Positions 61,433 through 64,000 of a DNA stretch of 64,000 nt are shown in pieces; positions within the stretch are counted from its first letter, which is position 1, and each line of letters starts with the position of its first letter. The notes under the pieces were generated by a model that saw only the letters and a program-made list of their open reading frames with translations, searched no databases and was not told the DNA's origin. The DNA is taken from NCBI RefSeq assembly GCF_017873765.1, contig NZ_JAGGKP010000001.1, positions 1,054,001-1,118,000 of the forward strand. Reading direction: 5' to 3'. The translations under genes and the position numbers were made by a program. The DNA is from Paenibacillus sediminis (GTDB taxonomy: Bacteria; Bacillota; Bacilli; Paenibacillales; Paenibacillaceae).

Positions 61433-61446
61433 AATAAGCGCTTACA
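61433..61446 (-). promoter_or_regulatory. cre-like site upstream of kimA
   Basis: TGTAAGCGCTTATT on the minus strand matches the cre consensus at 13 of 14 positions. It lies about 125 bases before the riboswitch start; the promoter between them is not clear. Confidence 0.35.
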
Positions 61447-61501
61447 TTGACACAAATCTTCTCCTATCTTCCTATTTCACGTTTATTCTCTGATTTTGAC
61501 G

Positions 61502-61532
61502 AAAAAAAGACGCCTGCCATGAGACAGACGTA
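61502..61532 (-). terminator. Terminator of the SGNH hydrolase gene
   Basis: Minus strand ACGTCTGTC/GCAGGCGT imperfect hairpin followed by TTTTTTT, 14 bases past the stop. Confidence 0.65.
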
Positions 61533-61545
61533 TCTATATTACTGT

Positions 61546-62208
61546 TTATTCACCATTCCAAGAAAAGTCAATACTGCGAAGAAACTCTCGTGCTAATATC
61601 ATATGTCCAGGCTGATCTGGATGTACGCGATCCCAGCCCATCGATAACGAGGATAGGTACACATGCTCAGAAAACTGATCAAAAGCTGCTTGAGTATCGA
61701 CGAAGATCGCACCCACTTCATAGGCAACTTTCTTCATAACACCTCTGTACACATCCATCGTTGCACGCATAGGATCATCGCTGTTCATCTCCAAGTAAAA
61801 AGGCGACATCAATACGAGTCCTTTTAAATGAGGCAGTGCAACCGAAATAAGCTCACGAAGTAGTCTCTCATATTCATCCAAATAGATGTGCTGATCCGTA
61901 TTAAGCGGTCTATCAAATTGTCTCCATACGTCATTGGTGCCGATCATGATGGATAGCCAGTCAGGATTCAAATCTAGTACATCGCTCTGCCAACGCGCTT
62001 TAAGATGACGGACTGTATCACCGCTAACACCAGTGTTAAGCACCCTTATTCCAAGTTGAGGATATACCGCTCTAAGGAGAGCATCTACATGAGATACATA
62101 TCCGTTACCAAGTGCGCCGTATCCTCCTTCACCAACTGGTCTTGCCCGTCCAGAGTCCGTTATCGAGTCTCCAATAAAAAGCAGTGTATCACTCGCATGC
62201 AGCTTCAT
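61546..62208 (-). CDS. SGNH/GDSL-family esterase
   Basis: 220 residues from the ATG at 62208 with GAAGGAGAG upstream. Block I FIGDSITDSGRARP (Ser), block II VLNTGVSGDT (Gly), block III IGTNDVW (Asn), block V DRVHPDQPGH (Asp-x-x-His). No signal peptide, so an intracellular carbohydrate esterase or lipase-like enzyme; acetyl-xylan or acetyl-sugar deacetylation is typical. Single gene with its own terminator. Confidence 0.88.
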   Translation of the reverse strand: MKLHASDTLLFIGDSITDSGRARPVGEGGYGALGNGYVSHVDALLRAVYPQLGIRVLNTGVSGDTVRHLKARWQSDVLDLNPDWLSIMIGTNDVWRQFDRPLNTDQHIYLDEYERLLRELISVALPHLKGLVLMSPFYLEMNSDDPMRATMDVYRGVMKKVAYEVGAIFVDTQAAFDQFSEHVYLSSLSMGWDRVHPDQPGHMILAREFLRSIDFSWNGE

Positions 62209-62305
62209 CGTCCAACTCTCCTTCTTCTCTAACTCATCATATACCATCATTATACTGTAGAAACTCGAAATCAACCTTATATTTCCACAAAGTGAATTTC
62301 ATCCA

Positions 62306-63214
62306 TTAATGAGATTCAACTTTTCGTCTAATATATGTCCACAGTGGTATGATTTGTTTTATTTCCATCAATAGTAGACTCGCCACAATGATGGAAACTC
62401 CTAGCCACTGTTTTCCGCTGAGACGGTCATGTAATAGAAGAAAGCTTGCAAATAGAGTTACGATTGGCTCGAATGTACTTAAAATGGCGGCACGAGATGA
62501 TCCAATTCTTTTTACACCTTCAAAAAAGAATTGAATGGCAATATACGTAGAGAATACAGTTACGCCGAGTAATGTTAGCCAGCTTATTGTACCGCTTATA
62601 AAATGAATATCCCCTTTAACAAGACCCAAAAGCAGCAAAGAAATACCAGCAGAAGTCGTAATGTAAGATGAGCAAATCAATGGCGGTATATGTTTAACCA
62701 GACGATTACTGATGACAATAAATATCGAGTATACAAGTGCAGAACCGAACGCTAACAGTTCGCCAAGCAAATTAGACTTAACCGAACTCGAACCCATAAC
62801 GAGCAGAATCCCGATAAAGCTGAAAATCAAGACAGTGACTTTCCCAGTTGTAATCGGCTCACGGGAGGTGAATCGTAAGAGTATACATACCATCGCTGGG
62901 TAAGAATAGAACAATATTTCAGACAGCGAAGGTGAAATATAATAGAAAGAGGTAAACAGCAAGGTACCCATAACGGCGTATCCACCAACCCCCATACCCA
63001 TCAGCGTAATCATCTCTTTCGTTGTTAGGCGAGACCATTGTTTAGTCAACAAAACCGTTAACCAGAATAAACATGCTGCAATTAAGAATCGATATGACAA
63101 TAAAGTACTGATCGTTACACCGTTCTTGTATGCATATTTCGCAAATATCCCCATTAATCCGAACCCTGCTGCTGAAATAAGAACCATGTATGTACCTTTC
63201 TGACTATTCCCCAT
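62306..63214 (-). CDS. EamA/DMT-family transporter
   Basis: 302 residues, ten helices in two EamA repeats: ISAAGFGLMGIFAKYAYKNGVTISTLLSYRF, then LAFGSALVYSIFIVISNRLVK and RIGSSRAAILSTFEPIVTLFASFLLLHDRLSGKQWLG, the repeat signature. Probably an exporter of a small metabolite or amino acid; substrate unknown. Eighteen bases after the MBL hydrolase gene, likely one operon. Confidence 0.88.
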   Translation of the reverse strand: MGNSQKGTYMVLISAAGFGLMGIFAKYAYKNGVTISTLLSYRFLIAACLFWLTVLLTKQWSRLTTKEMITLMGMGVGGYAVMGTLLFTSFYYISPSLSEILFYSYPAMVCILLRFTSREPITTGKVTVLIFSFIGILLVMGSSSVKSNLLGELLAFGSALVYSIFIVISNRLVKHIPPLICSSYITTSAGISLLLLGLVKGDIHFISGTISWLTLLGVTVFSTYIAIQFFFEGVKRIGSSRAAILSTFEPIVTLFASFLLLHDRLSGKQWLGVSIIVASLLLMEIKQIIPLWTYIRRKVESH

Positions 63215-63232
63215 CTTTTCTTCTTCCCTCTC

Positions 63233-63985
63233 CTAGAAATGAATGACTTCACCATCTGCCGGAACGATAACTCGTTCTTGTAAATTGTTTGCGCTTATAA
63301 AAGTTAACAATTCCTGTCTTGTCAATAAGCAATGACTCCATGACTCCATATGAGCCGCAATCACCTTAGAATCTGCCGAATGCTTACAAACCTTCTTAAT
63401 GTGCTCCGGTGTCATCGTAATAGGTCCACCTTCCAAGAACTGCGCGGCACCAGCAAATACTACGATCACATCCGGTTTATATTCGGAGACGGCATCCTTC
63501 ACTTCTGTACACCATATCGTGTCACCGGCAATATAAAGAGTTGGCTCATGAGCTGATTGTAGAATGAACCCTGATACAGGCCCCATCTTCTGACCAAGTT
63601 CACCTGAACCATGCTGTCCAGACGTTCTTATGATCTGAATATTCTCGAATTTTACTGACTGTGTAACCGGCTCAACCCTATGAAAACCATGCGAACGAAC
63701 AAGCAGCTCATCCTCTGGTTGACAGTAAAATAAAATATCCTTCGGCAGCAGGGTCGCTGCCACCGCATCAAAATGATCCCGATGAGAATGTGTAAGCAGG
63801 ACAGCATCTGCCCTCAGCAATTCTGAGATATCGATTGTCAAGTTAACTGTTGGGTTTGGGTAAGAATTTGCAGCACCCGCGACTGTGGCCATCGCGCCTT
63901 GAGGACTTAACATGGGATCTACAACAATCTTCTTTCCGTTATAGCTAATCAATAGCGTTGCATGTCTTACGAGCTGGATGTTCAT
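63233..63985 (-). CDS. Metallo-beta-lactamase-fold metal-dependent hydrolase (UlaG/YtkL-like)
   Basis: 250 residues. RHATLLISYNGKKIVVDPML, then the metal motif LTHSHRDHFD, LYIAGDTIW (Asp bridging the metals), PEHIKKVCKHSADSKVIAAHMESWSHCLLT (His ligands) and VIVPADGEVIHF. UlaG- and RomA-like enzymes of this type hydrolyse lactones or phosphodiesters. A GGAGGAAAAG site precedes the ATG at 63985. Downstream partner is an EamA exporter. Confidence 0.85.
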   Translation of the reverse strand: MNIQLVRHATLLISYNGKKIVVDPMLSPQGAMATVAGAANSYPNPTVNLTIDISELLRADAVLLTHSHRDHFDAVAATLLPKDILFYCQPEDELLVRSHGFHRVEPVTQSVKFENIQIIRTSGQHGSGELGQKMGPVSGFILQSAHEPTLYIAGDTIWCTEVKDAVSEYKPDVIVVFAGAAQFLEGGPITMTPEHIKKVCKHSADSKVIAAHMESWSHCLLTRQELLTFISANNLQERVIVPADGEVIHF

Positions 63986-64000
63986 GTCTTTTCCTCCGTT

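Noticed and set aside
1-64000. CRISPR array, prophage, toxin-antitoxin or restriction system
   Set aside because: No spaced direct repeats, integrase, methylase, nuclease or phage structural genes found; repeats seen are short hairpins and operators.

Overview
The window reads as chromosome of a low-to-mid GC, endospore-forming Bacillota, most likely a Paenibacillus or close relative. The indicators are spore genes (spoVAC, spoVAD, a DUF421/DUF1657 pair, tgl transglutaminase, CotSA-like and YheC/D-like coat genes), bacillithiol deacetylase bshB2 with yojF, strong AGGAGG ribosome binding sites, CcpA cre-like sites and Bacillus-type operons (rbsRKDACB, gntKP, hxlAB, kimA). No rRNA, tRNA, CRISPR array, phage module or insertion sequence is visible. 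This is mostly metabolic core and accessory sequence, marked by several small deletion scars.

Layout. 0-3.3 kb: end of an EamA exporter, a lipoprotein, a DinB protein, a broken DUF2975 gene and a DedA protein. 3.3-7.6 kb: polar amino acid ABC importer in one operon with a threonine-synthase-like PLP enzyme. 7.7-13 kb: unknown protein, remnant of a sugar permease, alpha/beta hydrolase, yojF-bshB2, an ArsR-controlled NAD-epimerase and tgl. 13-19.8 kb: soluble chemoreceptor, YhgE/Pip protein, and gluconate kinase/permease with a GntR-type operator but no gntR. 19.8-25.9 kb: two PAP2 phosphatases, a DedA protein, a two-component system, a secreted phosphoesterase and a membrane protein with MgtE-N-like repeats. 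26-28 kb: spore-coat ATP-grasp and glycosyltransferase operon. 28-33 kb: hydrolase, truncated monooxygenase, msrB, a broken Rrf2 regulator, and a nitrilase with two GNAT genes.

32.7-37.4 kb holds hxlR, gnd, zwf, hxlB and hxlA: together the enzymes of a dissimilatory ribulose monophosphate cycle, which fixes formaldehyde onto ribulose 5-phosphate and oxidises it to CO2 through G6PDH and 6PGDH. 37.5-39.6 kb has a DeoR regulator, HAD phosphatase and yqkE. 40-42.9 kb has spoVAD, spoVAC and a DUF421 gene, with a divergent DUF1657 gene, resembling the spore heat-resistance spoVA-2mob cluster but lacking spoVAE. mntH follows.

44.6-51.0 kb is a visibly more GC-rich sugar island: LacI regulator, LplB/LplC-type permeases, binding lipoprotein and an intracellular GH30 glycosidase. 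Two identical LacI operators and a cre site control it. 51-52 kb is an AHSA1/ArsR pair with twin operators. 52-57.7 kb is the complete ribose operon, bracketed by a 19-bp direct repeat inside the flanking terminators. 57.8-64 kb has a DUF445 protein, the potassium importer KimA behind a c-di-AMP (ydaO) riboswitch, an SGNH hydrolase, an EamA exporter and a metallo-beta-lactamase-fold hydrolase.
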